Source of the DNA: Actinomycetales bacterium
GTDB taxonomy: Bacteria > Actinomycetota > Actinomycetes > Mycobacteriales > Micromonosporaceae
Assembly (NCBI GenBank): GCA_002919305.1
Contig: PKFB01000014.1
Coordinates: forward strand, 1-64,000
DNA length: 64,000 bases
Direction of reading: 5' to 3'
A model generated the notes under the pieces. That model was not told the DNA's origin, did no database searches, and worked only from the letters and a program-made list of their open reading frames with translations. How positions within the stretch are numbered: the first letter of the stretch is position 1; every line of letters starts with the position of its first letter. This document shows positions 18,509 through 27,148 of this stretch, piece by piece. The position numbers and the translations under genes were made by a program.

Positions 18509-20050
18509 TCAGATGACGGGGTGGTGGGGGTCAGACACGGAGGCGCGGGCAGAAAGCGCCGCCCGTGCCGCCCGCTCCCGCTGCTGCTGAGCCCAGGTGC
18601 TGCCGTTGACGGCAGAGGTGTCGGTGGCGAACACCCCGGTCGCCCACGCCGCGGCGTCGGCCATCTGATCGAGCACCGTGCGGTTGACGTTGCCCAGGTT
18701 GTCACATGCCTGGTGGTAGCAGGGGTCGAACGCCTCACCGGCGGTTCCGCCGTAGATGGCGGCCTGCTCAGCGGTCTTCCGCTCCTCAGCGCCGGTGAAC
18801 AGACCACCCGACGGGATGCCCACCTCGATGAATGGGCCGTAGTCGGAACGGCCGGTGAAGTCAGTGCCTTCGTACGCCAGGGAGCGCCTGTCGAAGTAGT
18901 CCTCAAAGACGTCCTCGATCTGCGCCGAGCCGTACGGGCCAGGGCCGGCACCCACCCCGTCGCTGTCGTCACCGTCGTAGATGAAGCGCACGTAGTTCGG
19001 GGAACCGATCATGTCGAAGTTGAGGTACAGCGCGATGTCCAGCTGCTCCTCAAAGGACAGCTGGGACACGTAGTACTCCGAGCCGAGCAGGCCGTTCTCC
19101 TCGGCTCCCCAGAACGCGAACCGCACCGCGTTGCGAGGACGCTGGTTCGCCAACTGGAGCGCGATCTCCAGCAGCGCGGCCGAACCACTGCCGTTGTCGT
19201 TGATCCCGGGGCCGTCCTGCACACCGTCCAGATGGGCGCCCAGCATCACGACATTGTCGGTCCGTCCGGTGCGGGTCTGCGCGATGACGTTACGGGTGGT
19301 CCGCTCCTCCTGGAGGATCCGGAGTCCGAAGTGGACAGTCACGGAGTCGCTCTGAGCGTCCGCGGCCAAGGTCTCACCCTCGCCTCGGGTCAGACCCGCC
19401 ACGGGGATGCTCACCAGGTTCGGCTCACCGAGGGTGCCATTGAGCGGGGCGTTGAGGTCGGCGTCGTTGTTGTAGATCAGAACCCCCACCGCGCCGGCTG
19501 CTTCGGCGTTGATGGCCTTCTGAGCGAACGTGCAGCTACCGCGGAAGATCAGGACCACGGTGCCGGCGTACGAGCCATCCTGGAAGTCCTCGGCCTCACA
19601 ACCGGGAGTGGCATCCACCGGAAGCACGCTTAAGGGAGCGTGAAGCCCACCCTCGGGAGCGCTGCCCGAGTAGGTCATGGGGATGGGGTTGAAGGTACGC
19701 GCGACTGGTGCCGTCTGGTGCAGCTCGTTCTCCAGGACCTCTTCATAGACGAAGGGGAATTCCTGGTAGCTGACGTGGTAGCCCGCCCGCTGCAGCAGGT
19801 TGTACACGTACTCGGCGGAGGCGTCGTACCCCGAAGTACCGGCCGCCCGGTTTCCGTCGTTCTGGTGGGCGATGCGTTGGAACGCCACCAGGTGGCGGTT
19901 GATGTTGTTCACGCTGACGTGCCGGACCAGATGGTCCGCCAACCGGGGAGGGGGCGCTGCGGACGCCGGAGTGGCGACCCCAACCGCAGCCGTCAGCGCT
20001 GTCACGGACAGCACCGTTGCCAGACAACGCCGGAGAAGTGGTCGATACAT
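18509..20050 (-). CDS. Secreted M28 zinc aminopeptidase with PA domain
   Basis: A 513-residue secreted exopeptidase related to the Streptomyces griseus aminopeptidase but longer. The Sec signal peptide ends near ASAA (about 32). A PA (protease-associated) domain is inserted at about 135-240 (YAGTVVLIFRGSCTFAQKAINAEAAGAVGVLIYNND). The M28 catalytic domain (about 253-475) carries the two-zinc site: His273, Asp285, Glu318, Asp346 and His446, with Glu317 as the general base (HLDGVQDGPGINDN, WGAEENG, NFDMIG, CYHQACDN). It should remove N-terminal hydrophobic residues from peptides outside the cell, complementing the subtilase at 11-12 kb. The C-terminal 40 residues are a low-complexity tail. Confidence 0.94.
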   Translation of the reverse strand: MYRPLLRRCLATVLSVTALTAAVGVATPASAAPPPRLADHLVRHVSVNNINRHLVAFQRIAHQNDGNRAAGTSGYDASAEYVYNLLQRAGYHVSYQEFPFVYEEVLENELHQTAPVARTFNPIPMTYSGSAPEGGLHAPLSVLPVDATPGCEAEDFQDGSYAGTVVLIFRGSCTFAQKAINAEAAGAVGVLIYNNDADLNAPLNGTLGEPNLVSIPVAGLTRGEGETLAADAQSDSVTVHFGLRILQEERTTRNVIAQTRTGRTDNVVMLGAHLDGVQDGPGINDNGSGSAALLEIALQLANQRPRNAVRFAFWGAEENGLLGSEYYVSQLSFEEQLDIALYLNFDMIGSPNYVRFIYDGDDSDGVGAGPGPYGSAQIEDVFEDYFDRRSLAYEGTDFTGRSDYGPFIEVGIPSGGLFTGAEERKTAEQAAIYGGTAGEAFDPCYHQACDNLGNVNRTVLDQMADAAAWATGVFATDTSAVNGSTWAQQQRERAARAALSARASVSDPHHPVI

Positions 20051-20512
20051 AGCTCTCCCTGAATCGCACCGGCTGCTCGGAAATGAGCGTAACGGGCAAG
20101 AGTCTGACGGTTCGTTGTGGCAACGGCAAGAAGGAACTGTGATGTAGGCGTAAATCTTCTTAGGTGGAAAGCCAGAAAAGCAGCTTAGGAGTGGAACCGG
20201 CGGAAAGGGAGTTGATCTAACGAGAGAAAATGGTTAGAGAGCACGAGTCAAACATTTAACTCTATCAATCCTATGGTGTCAATAGCGTGACAAGACTGGA
20301 TAGCTCCTCGCGCTGCGGTGTCCTTTAGATTATTCCTATCTGACCCGCTCTTCTCTGTTGGTCATGAAGTTAGTGATACATCGTGGAGCGAGGTATTCGA
20401 GAAATTCATGAGCGGTGCGGTAATGGGGGGTCGGCAGGGTTGATCACCCCAGGCGCCCGGGTACGCGAGATGCCAACAGCGGTGGGCGGACGATTCTTGG
20501 TACACATAGCGC
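20051..20512. other. Intergenic region with divergent promoters
   Basis: No supported gene. It is AT-richer than its surroundings, especially 20150-20380, as expected for two divergent promoters. TACACAT at about 20500 ends 5-6 bases before the GTG of the next gene, so that transcript may be leaderless. Confidence 0.4.
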
Positions 20513-21301
20513 GTGCGTTATCCGGAGAACGGGGTACGCGCGGTCCGGGACTTGAGAGTGCTGCCGATCGCCGCCGACCGTCTTCTTGTCATCGCCTGTG
20601 ATTCCCTCGGCGGGATCGGAGAGAAACCACATGACGCGTACCGGGCCGACGCCGCCACCTGCGGTCACTTCGCAATGCGCGTACCCCTGCTGGAGGTGAT
20701 CGCCTCCGGTGCCACGCCGGTGTTGGCGATCGACACCCTCAGCGTGGAAGCCGAACCGACCGGGCGCCGGATCACCGCGGCGATGCGGGAGTTGCTTGCC
20801 GAGGTGGGGTTGACCGACCCCGCGGCCCTGACCGGCAGCACAGAGGAGAACGTGCCGACGGTTCAGACCGGGATCGGGGTCACGGTGCTCGGGTTCGCGC
20901 ACCCTGATCACTTCCGCCCGGGGCGCGCCCAGGCGGGAGACACGATCCTCCTGGTTGGGCTGCCGCTGTCCGCGCCCACCCATCACCTCTACCCCGGTCA
21001 CCCGGGTCAGGTCAGCCTCGCTGAGGTGCGCCGGATCGGTGAGATGCCGCAGGTCCACGACATCCTGCCGGTCGGGTCCCGCGGGGTCGGATACGAACTG
21101 AAGGAACTGGCGGCCAGCGCCGGCCTGACCGCCGTCCTCGAACCGGAGATCACGGTGGACCTCGCCGCGTCCGGCGGGCCGGCCAGTTGCGTCTTGGTGG
21201 CGTGCGACGACGCCGATGGGGCGGTGCAGGAGACGGTACGCGCGATGCGGCGTGACCTGCCGGTGAGCGTCGTGGCTCGCCTCGTCGAGCCGGCCGTCTG
21301 A
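20513..21301 (+). CDS. AIR-synthase-fold ATP-binding protein, CblS-like (alpha-ribazole kinase)
   Basis: A 262-residue protein of the PurM/ThiL/SelD superfamily. The motif LVIACDSLGGIGEKPHDAY, with VPLLEVIASGATPV, DTLSVEAEPTGRRI and the stretch ALTGSTEENVPTVQTGIGVTVLG, resembles CblS, which phosphorylates alpha-ribazole to feed the lower ligand into cobalamin assembly. It is shorter than full AIR synthases. No cobalamin genes or riboswitch are in the window. The GTG start lacks a clear Shine-Dalgarno, and a TACACAT box just upstream suggests a leaderless message. Another small-molecule kinase of this fold cannot be excluded. Confidence 0.65.
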   Translation: MRYPENGVRAVRDLRVLPIAADRLLVIACDSLGGIGEKPHDAYRADAATCGHFAMRVPLLEVIASGATPVLAIDTLSVEAEPTGRRITAAMRELLAEVGLTDPAALTGSTEENVPTVQTGIGVTVLGFAHPDHFRPGRAQAGDTILLVGLPLSAPTHHLYPGHPGQVSLAEVRRIGEMPQVHDILPVGSRGVGYELKELAASAGLTAVLEPEITVDLAASGGPASCVLVACDDADGAVQETVRAMRRDLPVSVVARLVEPAV

Positions 21302-21305
21302 CCGT

Positions 21306-21320
21306 CCGTTTCAGAAACGG
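21306..21320. terminator. Small hairpin after the CblS-like gene
   Basis: CCGTTT-cag-AAACGG, 4 bp past the stop codon. It is short, but is the only terminator-like structure here. Confidence 0.4.
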
Positions 21321-21598
21321 CCCGTCACGGCCGGAAACGGATCGTCCACGTATGAGCGCCACGGAACGGCGGTCTCGGTGGGATACCGCCGTGAAACCTG
21401 TCTGTGTACCCAACGGTCGCGGCCGTACTCCAAAGATTTGCTTTTAGGTACTTGATCGCCTCTATTTCAGCATGCGAAGGTAATGCCACCCATGACCGGA
21501 TGACACCGACATAAACGTCTGGTGCCCGACATCCGGTTTTTCCGACCTGGAACCCCGGTTCGCAGAACGGCCCACGAGGCCTGGCTGAAGGAGGTGCC

Positions 21599-22441
21599 AT
21601 GACGGTGAGGCGGTGGCGGCTTAGACGAACCGCGAGTGTCCTGGTGGCGCTCGTGATGGGCGTCGGAGGGGCGTTGGTGGTCGCGACCCCGGCGTACGCG
21701 GCCCCGGCTTACGTCGCGCTCGGGGACTCCTACTCCTCAGGGCTGGGGACTCGTTCGTACTACTCAGACAGCGGCAGCTGTTACCGCTCCCAGTACGCGT
21801 ATCCGGTGTTGGTCGCGGCGCGCTTGGGCGCCACTTTGACCTTCGCGGCCTGTTCCGGAGCCCGGGTCAGTGACGTGTTGAACCAGCAGCTGGGCAGCCT
21901 CAACGCCAGCACCGCCTACGTGACGGTCTCGGTGGGAGGCAACGACGCCGGCTTCGCCGATGTGATCACTCAGTGCGCACTGCCGTGGCCGGCCACCTGC
22001 GACAGTCACATCGCCAACGCCAACAACTACATCCGCAACACCCTGCCCGGCAGCTTGAACACCCTCTACTCGCGAATCCGCGAACGCGCCCCCAACGCGC
22101 GAGTGGTGGTCGTCGGGTACCCCCGGTTGTTCAACGGGGAGCAGTGCAATGTCCTGGCGCGCATCGACCCCAATGAACAGGCGGCGCTGAACGCCACGGC
22201 CGACCTGCTCGCCACGACGATCTCCGCCCGCGCAGCCGCGTACGGTTTCCGCTTCGTCGATGCTCGCCCGGCCTTCACCGGCCACGCGATCTGCGACGAC
22301 GTGGAGTGGATCAACGGACTGTCCTATCCGTTGTCGGAGTCCTATCACCCCAACCGTGCCGGGCATACCGGCTACGCCTCCATTGTGGAGCCGGCCTTGC
22401 GGGCCGCCGTCGCCGTGGCCGACGCTGAGGCCATAGTCTGA
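21599..22441 (+). CDS. Secreted SGNH/GDSL-type esterase/lipase
   Basis: A 280-residue secreted hydrolase of the Streptomyces SGNH lipase group. The Sec signal peptide ends at about AYAA (35). Block I is GDSYS (Ser44), block III GGNDAGF (Asn115) and block V SYHPN (His250). Six cysteines (61, 85, 126, 134, 183 and 232) are spaced as in Streptomyces lipases, where they form three disulfides. The substrate is likely a medium- or long-chain ester or phospholipid. GAAGGAGGT ahead of the ATG is a strong ribosome site. It is monocistronic, closed by the hairpin at 22466-22492. Confidence 0.93.
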   Translation: MTVRRWRLRRTASVLVALVMGVGGALVVATPAYAAPAYVALGDSYSSGLGTRSYYSDSGSCYRSQYAYPVLVAARLGATLTFAACSGARVSDVLNQQLGSLNASTAYVTVSVGGNDAGFADVITQCALPWPATCDSHIANANNYIRNTLPGSLNTLYSRIRERAPNARVVVVGYPRLFNGEQCNVLARIDPNEQAALNATADLLATTISARAAAYGFRFVDARPAFTGHAICDDVEWINGLSYPLSESYHPNRAGHTGYASIVEPALRAAVAVADAEAIV

Positions 22442-22465
22442 TTCGGTCTGATTTGGACAGACGAT

Positions 22466-22492
22466 GAGGGCGGGTTGCCGCAGCCCGCCCTC
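22466..22492 (+). terminator. Terminator of the SGNH esterase gene
   Basis: A 9-bp stem GAGGGCGGG / CCCGCCCTC (22466-22474 with 22484-22492), 24 bp after the stop. Confidence 0.8.
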
Positions 22493-23131
22493 CAGAGTCG
22501 GAGCCGCCACCCACCGCCACCGACCCAGGTGTGGTACGCCGGGACACGTCGATGTCAGAGCCAAGAGGCGACGCGTGAACCACGGGCAACGCGACATCGG
22601 CCGCGTGATACCAGCGCCCATGTCGGGCGACTGCCAGGCGATGAGGGGGCACAGCTGGCGACCCCATGAGCTCGATGTCACAGAAACAACGTTTTTAGAT
22701 GAGAAATCCCGATCCATAGGCGGGGCGTCATCGACGCGACAAACGTTGACGAATCTTTTGAAGTGTTAATGAATTCCGTGCGACGTTGATGATCCTCAAT
22801 GATCCTCGCGGTGCTTCTTTCCCCAGGCAGCCTCTCGTCCCTGGACACGGTCGATCGGTGGGCGTGGCGTTACGGGCAGGCGCAAACGTAAGACCGCGAG
22901 CGTAAGACGGCGATCGTCAGGGCCGTCCCACGGACGTGGCCGGCCGTCGTGTCCGCCACGCAGAGAAAACACTAGTACGCCACACGCGGCGTGCCGCAGA
23001 TCAATGGTCAATGTCAGTCATGGTCGCTGAGGGGCCATGACGTGCCCTGATCCGCCTGACCGGTTGACGAACCAGGAACGGATCCCTACGACACCAGCTC
23101 ATGGCTCCTCAACCAACCAGGCGATGACGCA
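22493..23131. other. Intergenic region
   Basis: No supported gene. A 10-bp direct repeat (aatgatcctc / atgatcctca) is near 22786-22805, and gcgtaagac occurs twice near 22885-22910. Nothing else stands out. Confidence 0.4.
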
Positions 23132-24259
23132 TTACCGCGGTGGGGGGTGTCGGCGTAGCCGAAACACATCCAACAACGCCGCGACTCCCGGCATCGGGCT
23201 GGAGCGCCGAGCGCGATGGGAGGAGATCACGCGGTCAACGGCGGTCTCCTCCTCAGGAACCGGGCCATGGGTGGCTGGCACACGGCGATGCAACGCCATC
23301 GGCGCCAGCCATGAGACCCCGTCCGGCGTCGGCGCGGTGTGCCCGGTACGCGTCTCCCGCCGGGCGCCAGACAACTCCAAAAGCAGCTCCCACGCGTTGG
23401 GGCGTGCAGCAGGGTCCTTCAGCAGCGCCTTCTCGATCAGGCCATACAACGACGGACTCACCCCGGTCAGATCCGGCGGGTCATGAACGATGCGGTACGC
23501 CACCGTGGTCGGTGACCCCTCCCCGAAGGGGTGCCGTCCGGTGTTCGCGTAGGCCATCAGACAGCCCCACGCGAAGATGTCCGCGGCGGGGGTGAGCGGG
23601 CCACCGGTGAACAGTTCAGGGGCGGTCCAGGCGGCCGTACCGATGACGGTCCCGGTCTGGGTGAGTCCAGAGGTGGAGTCCAAGGCGCGGGCGATACCGA
23701 AATCGATGACCCGGACCCCGGAGACGGACAGGATCACGTTGCCGGGTTTGAGGTCACGGTGTACCAGCCCAGCGGCGTGAATCGCGGCGAGAGCGGTGGC
23801 CACCCCCACCGCGATGCCCTCGACGGTCGAGTCCGGCAGCGCCGGATGCGTCTCGATCAGTTGAGCCAGGGACGTGCCTTGGATGTACTCGCTCACCAGA
23901 TACGGCCGGCCGGCCTCCTCCCCATGGTCGAGGATCCGTGCGGTGCAAAACGGCGCTACCCGGCGCGCCAAGGTGATCTCGTCGGCGAAGCGGATCCGGA
24001 AGTCCGCGTCTACTGCGAGCTGCGGATGCATCATCTTGACGGCGACCAAAGCGCCGTCTTCGGCGCGTCCCAAGTACACCTTGCCCATGCCGCCGCAGCC
24101 CAGGCGTCCCAGCAGTGGGTAACCCCCTACCTGGGTCGGGTCGTCGGGCAGGAGCCTCTCCACGCCGGCGGGAAGAACATCCTGATAATCGTCCACGCGG
24201 GCATCGTGTTGATTCTCGACACTCGAGCCCTGCTGATCGCTGACGTGCGCAGTAGCCAT
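23132..24259 (-). CDS. Soluble Hanks-type Ser/Thr protein kinase
   Basis: From the ATG at 24259 (AGGAGG seven bases upstream) this is 375 residues. The kinase domain has the G loop LGCGGMGKVYLG, Lys75 (VAVKMM), HRDLKPGN with catalytic Asp159, DFG (Asp176) and APE (193-195). It keeps Asp159, Lys161 and Asn164, so it should be active. The roughly 75-residue tail is Arg/Pro/Thr-rich with no transmembrane helix and no PASTA, NHL or other sensor domain, so the kinase is cytoplasmic or peripherally attached. An upstream in-frame ATG at 24289 lacks a ribosome site. The substrates are unknown. The divergent neighbour is a small membrane protein. Confidence 0.93.
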   Translation of the reverse strand: MATAHVSDQQGSSVENQHDARVDDYQDVLPAGVERLLPDDPTQVGGYPLLGRLGCGGMGKVYLGRAEDGALVAVKMMHPQLAVDADFRIRFADEITLARRVAPFCTARILDHGEEAGRPYLVSEYIQGTSLAQLIETHPALPDSTVEGIAVGVATALAAIHAAGLVHRDLKPGNVILSVSGVRVIDFGIARALDSTSGLTQTGTVIGTAAWTAPELFTGGPLTPAADIFAWGCLMAYANTGRHPFGEGSPTTVAYRIVHDPPDLTGVSPSLYGLIEKALLKDPAARPNAWELLLELSGARRETRTGHTAPTPDGVSWLAPMALHRRVPATHGPVPEEETAVDRVISSHRARRSSPMPGVAALLDVFRLRRHPPPR

Positions 24260-24484
24260 CCCCGGGCCTCCTGACCGTCGCGCTGTCATCCCCCCGTCGT
24301 CCGCCCGTAGACCTTGGTCAGATGCGTGCCTGCGGTGCGCGGACGAAATCCATTCTGGTTTGTTCCCCGGGCGCTGACGTTCATTCCCGCCACATTGTGG
24401 CGCTATTGAGATTAGCGGCGTATCAGGACAAGCATGAAGAAACTGGATCGGTCAGAGTGGGCTCAGAGGGCATGGGTAGGCTCT

Positions 24485-24928
24485 ATGAACATGCGGCGCC
24501 TCTTGACACCGAAGTGGCTTGCGCTGCATGCCGCCGCGTTAGTGCTGGTGGTGGCGTTCCTCGCGCTGGGCGTGTGGCAGTGGCATCGCGCTGGCCAAGG
24601 CAGCTATCGCAGCCTGGCGTACGCCTTGGAGTGGCCGGCATTCGCCGCCTTCGTGATCTTCGTATGGATTCGGGAGGCCCGCAGCGCCCTCCGGGCGGCC
24701 GCGACCGACCAGACAGACAAGCGCACGGCCACCGACTCCGCCGCGGCGTCATCGGCGGGCTCCGCTCAGACGGAGAAGGCAAAGGCCACAGAGCAGAAGC
24801 CGGGGCAGCTGGACATCGACATCCCGGTGTACACGCCGCCGGACACCGTGGTGGATGACGACCCCGAGCTTGCCGCGTACAACCAGTACCTGGCCCGGTT
24901 GAACATGCAGGCCCAGGGGCGGGAATGA
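24485..24928 (+). CDS. Conserved small actinobacterial membrane protein
   Basis: From the ATG at 24485 this is a 147-residue protein. It has two transmembrane helices (about 9-28, LALHAAALVLVVAFLALGVW, and about 44-62), the first ending in the WQW motif seen in SURF1-like N-termini. A charged Ala/Thr/Lys linker follows, and the acidic, Pro-rich end PVYTPPDTVVDDDPELAAYNQYLARLN is conserved in this family. It pairs with the DUF3817 gene 73 bp downstream; I recall the same pairing in other actinomycetes, with the function unknown. An in-frame ATG at 24434 would add 17 residues. Confidence 0.75.
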   Translation: MNMRRLLTPKWLALHAAALVLVVAFLALGVWQWHRAGQGSYRSLAYALEWPAFAAFVIFVWIREARSALRAAATDQTDKRTATDSAAASSAGSAQTEKAKATEQKPGQLDIDIPVYTPPDTVVDDDPELAAYNQYLARLNMQAQGRE

Positions 24929-25001
24929 CAGGAAAGCCGAGGGCGGGTGTCGCTCGACAGGGTGGGCGTGACCATCACCGAGCAGGACGAGTGTGGGGAC
25001 G

Positions 25002-25319
25002 ATGACCGACGGAACGCAGAAGGCGCTGGGCCGGTACCGCCTGATCGCCTACGTGGTGGGGGTGGTACTGGTGCTGTTAACGGTGGTGGCGATGCCGTTG
25101 AAGTACCTGGCCGATCAGCCGGAGCTGGTGTCGATCATCGGACCGGTGCACGGTTTCCTCTACATGGTGTACCTGGCCCTCACCGCTGACCTGGCGCGGC
25201 GCGCCCGCTGGTCGCTCGGGAAGACCGTGCTGATCTTGCTCGCCGGCACCGTGCCGTTTGTGTCATTCGTGGCTGAGCGGCGCGTAACCGAAGAGATGCG
25301 GACCGTCACCGCCGCCTGA
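25002..25319 (+). CDS. DUF3817 integral membrane protein
   Basis: A 105-residue protein with three transmembrane helices (about 10-30, 45-62 and 72-92). The motif IGPVHGFLYMVYL is the DUF3817 hallmark, and the end FVSFVAERRV is also typical. The function is unknown. It follows the small two-helix membrane protein on the same strand and probably shares its transcript. A GTG at 24993 is also in frame. The gene converges on the CBM48-like gene, leaving only 20 bp. Confidence 0.85.
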   Translation: MTDGTQKALGRYRLIAYVVGVVLVLLTVVAMPLKYLADQPELVSIIGPVHGFLYMVYLALTADLARRARWSLGKTVLILLAGTVPFVSFVAERRVTEEMRTVTAA

Positions 25320-25339
25320 GTGTCGCCACCGCTTGACCG

Positions 25340-25747
25340 TCACGACCGCCTGACACGACCCAGGAGAGCCGCCGCGACGGTGAAGCCTATGTGGCGTGTC
25401 GGTGGGGTGCGGCGGCGCCGGACGATGATGGGCGGCGTAGCCGGGGGAGGGGCGGAGCCGGTAGGCGGGGCCGGACACAGCACCACGCTGCCGGTCTGAT
25501 CGATCAGATCGGCGTCTTTCTCGTCACGCCAGACGCCGCCGGTGGCCAGATACCGGAACCGGTGCGTCCCCGGCCCGACGCGGACCGACACACGCCGCAG
25601 GCCATCCGGGCCGAGGGTGAGCGTGTGACGACCCGGCTCCCAACCGTTGAAGGTGCCGACGACACTGACATCACCGGGTGGGTCGTCGGGCGGCAGGATG
25701 AACGTCAGCTCGATCTCGCCGCTCTCCAGCGGCCTCCGGATGAGCAT
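25340..25747 (-). CDS. Stand-alone CBM48/isoamylase-N-type glycan-binding protein
   Basis: A 135-residue protein with one early-set immunoglobulin-like domain (about 10-90). GEIELTFILPPDDPPGDVSVVGTFNGWEPGRHTLTL and GTHRFRYLATGGVWRDEKDADL match the CBM48/AMPK glycogen-binding pattern, with the starch-binding Trp in FNGW and WRDE. It has no catalytic domain and no signal peptide, so it may bind glycogen in the cytoplasm. The tail is Pro/Arg-rich. The open frame extends to 26041, but GAGGAGGAGAC directly before the ATG at 25747 sets the start. Relatives are common as single small proteins in actinomycetes, and their role is unknown. Confidence 0.82.
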   Translation of the reverse strand: MLIRRPLESGEIELTFILPPDDPPGDVSVVGTFNGWEPGRHTLTLGPDGLRRVSVRVGPGTHRFRYLATGGVWRDEKDADLIDQTGSVVLCPAPPTGSAPPPATPPIIVRRRRTPPTRHIGFTVAAALLGRVRRS

Positions 25748-26144
25748 GTGTCTCCTCCTCGGGGGGTGTAGACGCACATTCAGTAACACGTCTGTCCCCC
25801 TTCGCGCAGGAGAATCGCGGATTTCGACCTTTTTGTGCGGGTCGCAAGTGGGGAGGAGCGCGGCGAGAGGCCCCAGATACGACAACCGCCTCCTCGGCCT
25901 GCTGGCACGGGGAGGCGGCGCGGGGTCGCTGTGCGTGTCGCCTCTCGGCGAGTGGCGCAACGCGGCTCCAGCCGAACGGTATTCCGCGAAGGCAATAGGG
26001 TGAGGCCCGGGGACACTGGGCACAGCGACCGCCACGTACAACCATAGGGGTCTGGCCGGTATTCCTCACTATTTGTGACCCACGCCACCGTCCTCACAGG
26101 AGAAATGCCTGGTCACGGACCTGCGGGTCGCAGGAGAGGACTGT
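25748..26144. other. Intergenic region
   Basis: No supported gene. Overlapping frames on both strands here show only composition bias. The promoter of the CBM48-like gene should be near 25760-25850. Confidence 0.4.
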
Positions 26145-26798
26145 TCAGCTCGTCACCGCAGCCACGGCTTCCGGGATCGGGGTGTCGCCGGCCACCAGCT
26201 CCAGCAACAGGCCGCGCGGCATGGGAGTGGTCAGCAGGGCCGCGAGGACCTCGGCCACATCCTGCCGATCCACCGGCCCACGGGGCACCGGTGGTGGTTG
26301 CAGCCGCACCCGTCCGGTGGGTTGGTCGTTGGTGAGGCGGCCTGGGCGAACGATCACCCAGTCCAAGTCCCGGCGACGCAGGTCAGCCTCGGAGGCCGCC
26401 TTCGCCCGCAGATACACCGAGAACACGTCATCCCCGTCCCCCACCTGATCCACACCCATGGAGCTGATCAACAGATAGCCGCGTACCCCGGTCTGTTCGC
26501 AGGCGTCGGCCAGCAGCGCCGCTCCGGCCCGGTCCATCGTCTCCTTCCGAGCCGCACCGCTGCCGGGGCCGGCACCCGCGGCGAACACCACCGCGTCCGC
26601 GCCCGCCACCGCCGCCGCAACCTGCTGGACTGAGGTGTGCTCCAGATCGCAGACCACCGGCTCGGCCCCGGTGGCCCGCACGTCGTCGGCGTGGGCGGGG
26701 TTACGGATCAACCCCACTACCTGATCTCCGCGCGCCGCCAGGAGACGCTCCAACCGCAGCGCGATCTGTCCATGACCCCCCGCGATCACTATGCGCAT
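26145..26798 (-). CDS. NAD(P)-binding atypical short-chain dehydrogenase (NAD(P)H-binding family)
   Basis: A 217-residue Rossmann protein. The N-terminal dinucleotide motif is GGHGQIA (GxxGxxA, residues 7-13), followed by GLIRNPAHADDV, where the Arg suggests NADP. VVCDLEHTS, DAVVFAAGAGPGSGA and YLLISSMGVDQ follow in the order of atypical SDRs such as YwnB, SDR_a5 and biliverdin-reductase-B-like proteins. The classic YxxxK is replaced by YLRAKAASE, where Tyr and Lys are still close. The substrate is unknown; relatives act in quinone or flavin reduction or as redox sensors. It is monocistronic. Confidence 0.85.
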   Translation of the reverse strand: MRIVIAGGHGQIALRLERLLAARGDQVVGLIRNPAHADDVRATGAEPVVCDLEHTSVQQVAAAVAGADAVVFAAGAGPGSGAARKETMDRAGAALLADACEQTGVRGYLLISSMGVDQVGDGDDVFSVYLRAKAASEADLRRRDLDWVIVRPGRLTNDQPTGRVRLQPPPVPRGPVDRQDVAEVLAALLTTPMPRGLLLELVAGDTPIPEAVAAVTS

Positions 26799-27032
26799 GG
26801 GCCCACCCTACGACTGGGAAAGCGACATCCGTGAGGACACGGACCCGATGAGCGCCTCGTCGGTCTGATAGGGCCATAGCGTGATACGCGCTGCTTGGTG
26901 CACCAGCATTGGGTATCCGTACCGGGCGGCCGTGGTGGGGAGACGACGCCGGATATCCCATACTCGACACCATTTTTCAGCCTATGGGACCGTGGTTCCC
27001 TCAGAGCCGGAGAATCTGCTAGCGTCAGCGCC

Positions 27033-27077
27033 GTGCACGCGCGACTCATCTCTTCGTGGTGGTGGCCCGCCGGATAG
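27033..27077 (+). CDS. trpL: trp leader peptide (three consecutive Trp codons)
   Basis: A 14-residue reading frame, GTG start, MHARLISSWWWPAG, TAG stop. The TGG TGG TGG run sits on the 5' arm of the first attenuator hairpin, so a ribosome stalling for lack of charged tRNA-Trp would free segment 2. Trp-rich leaders of this kind precede trpE(G) genes in Streptomyces and other actinomycetes. A TAGCGT hexamer at 27020-27025 ends 7 bases before the GTG, so the transcript may start at the GTG (leaderless). Confidence 0.85.
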   Translation: MHARLISSWWWPAG

Positions 27078-27141
27078 GCGGCCACTTGAGCGCGCGTACC
27101 CGCAGTCATCACGCGACGGCCGCCTCGCCGGGGCGGCCGTC
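27062..27141 (+). promoter_or_regulatory. Transcription attenuator of trpEG
   Basis: Four segments can be read. Segment 1 (27062-27071, covering Trp codons) pairs with segment 2 (27077-27085) with one bulge. Segment 3 (27115-27124) pairs perfectly over 10 bp with segment 4 (27132-27141) to form the terminator. Alternatively GGCGGCC of segment 2 (27077-27083) pairs with GGCCGCC of segment 3 (27118-27124) as antiterminator. This is the classical layout: stalling at the Trp codons favours 2:3 and read-through. Confidence 0.82.
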
Positions 27142-27148
27142 AGCGTCT

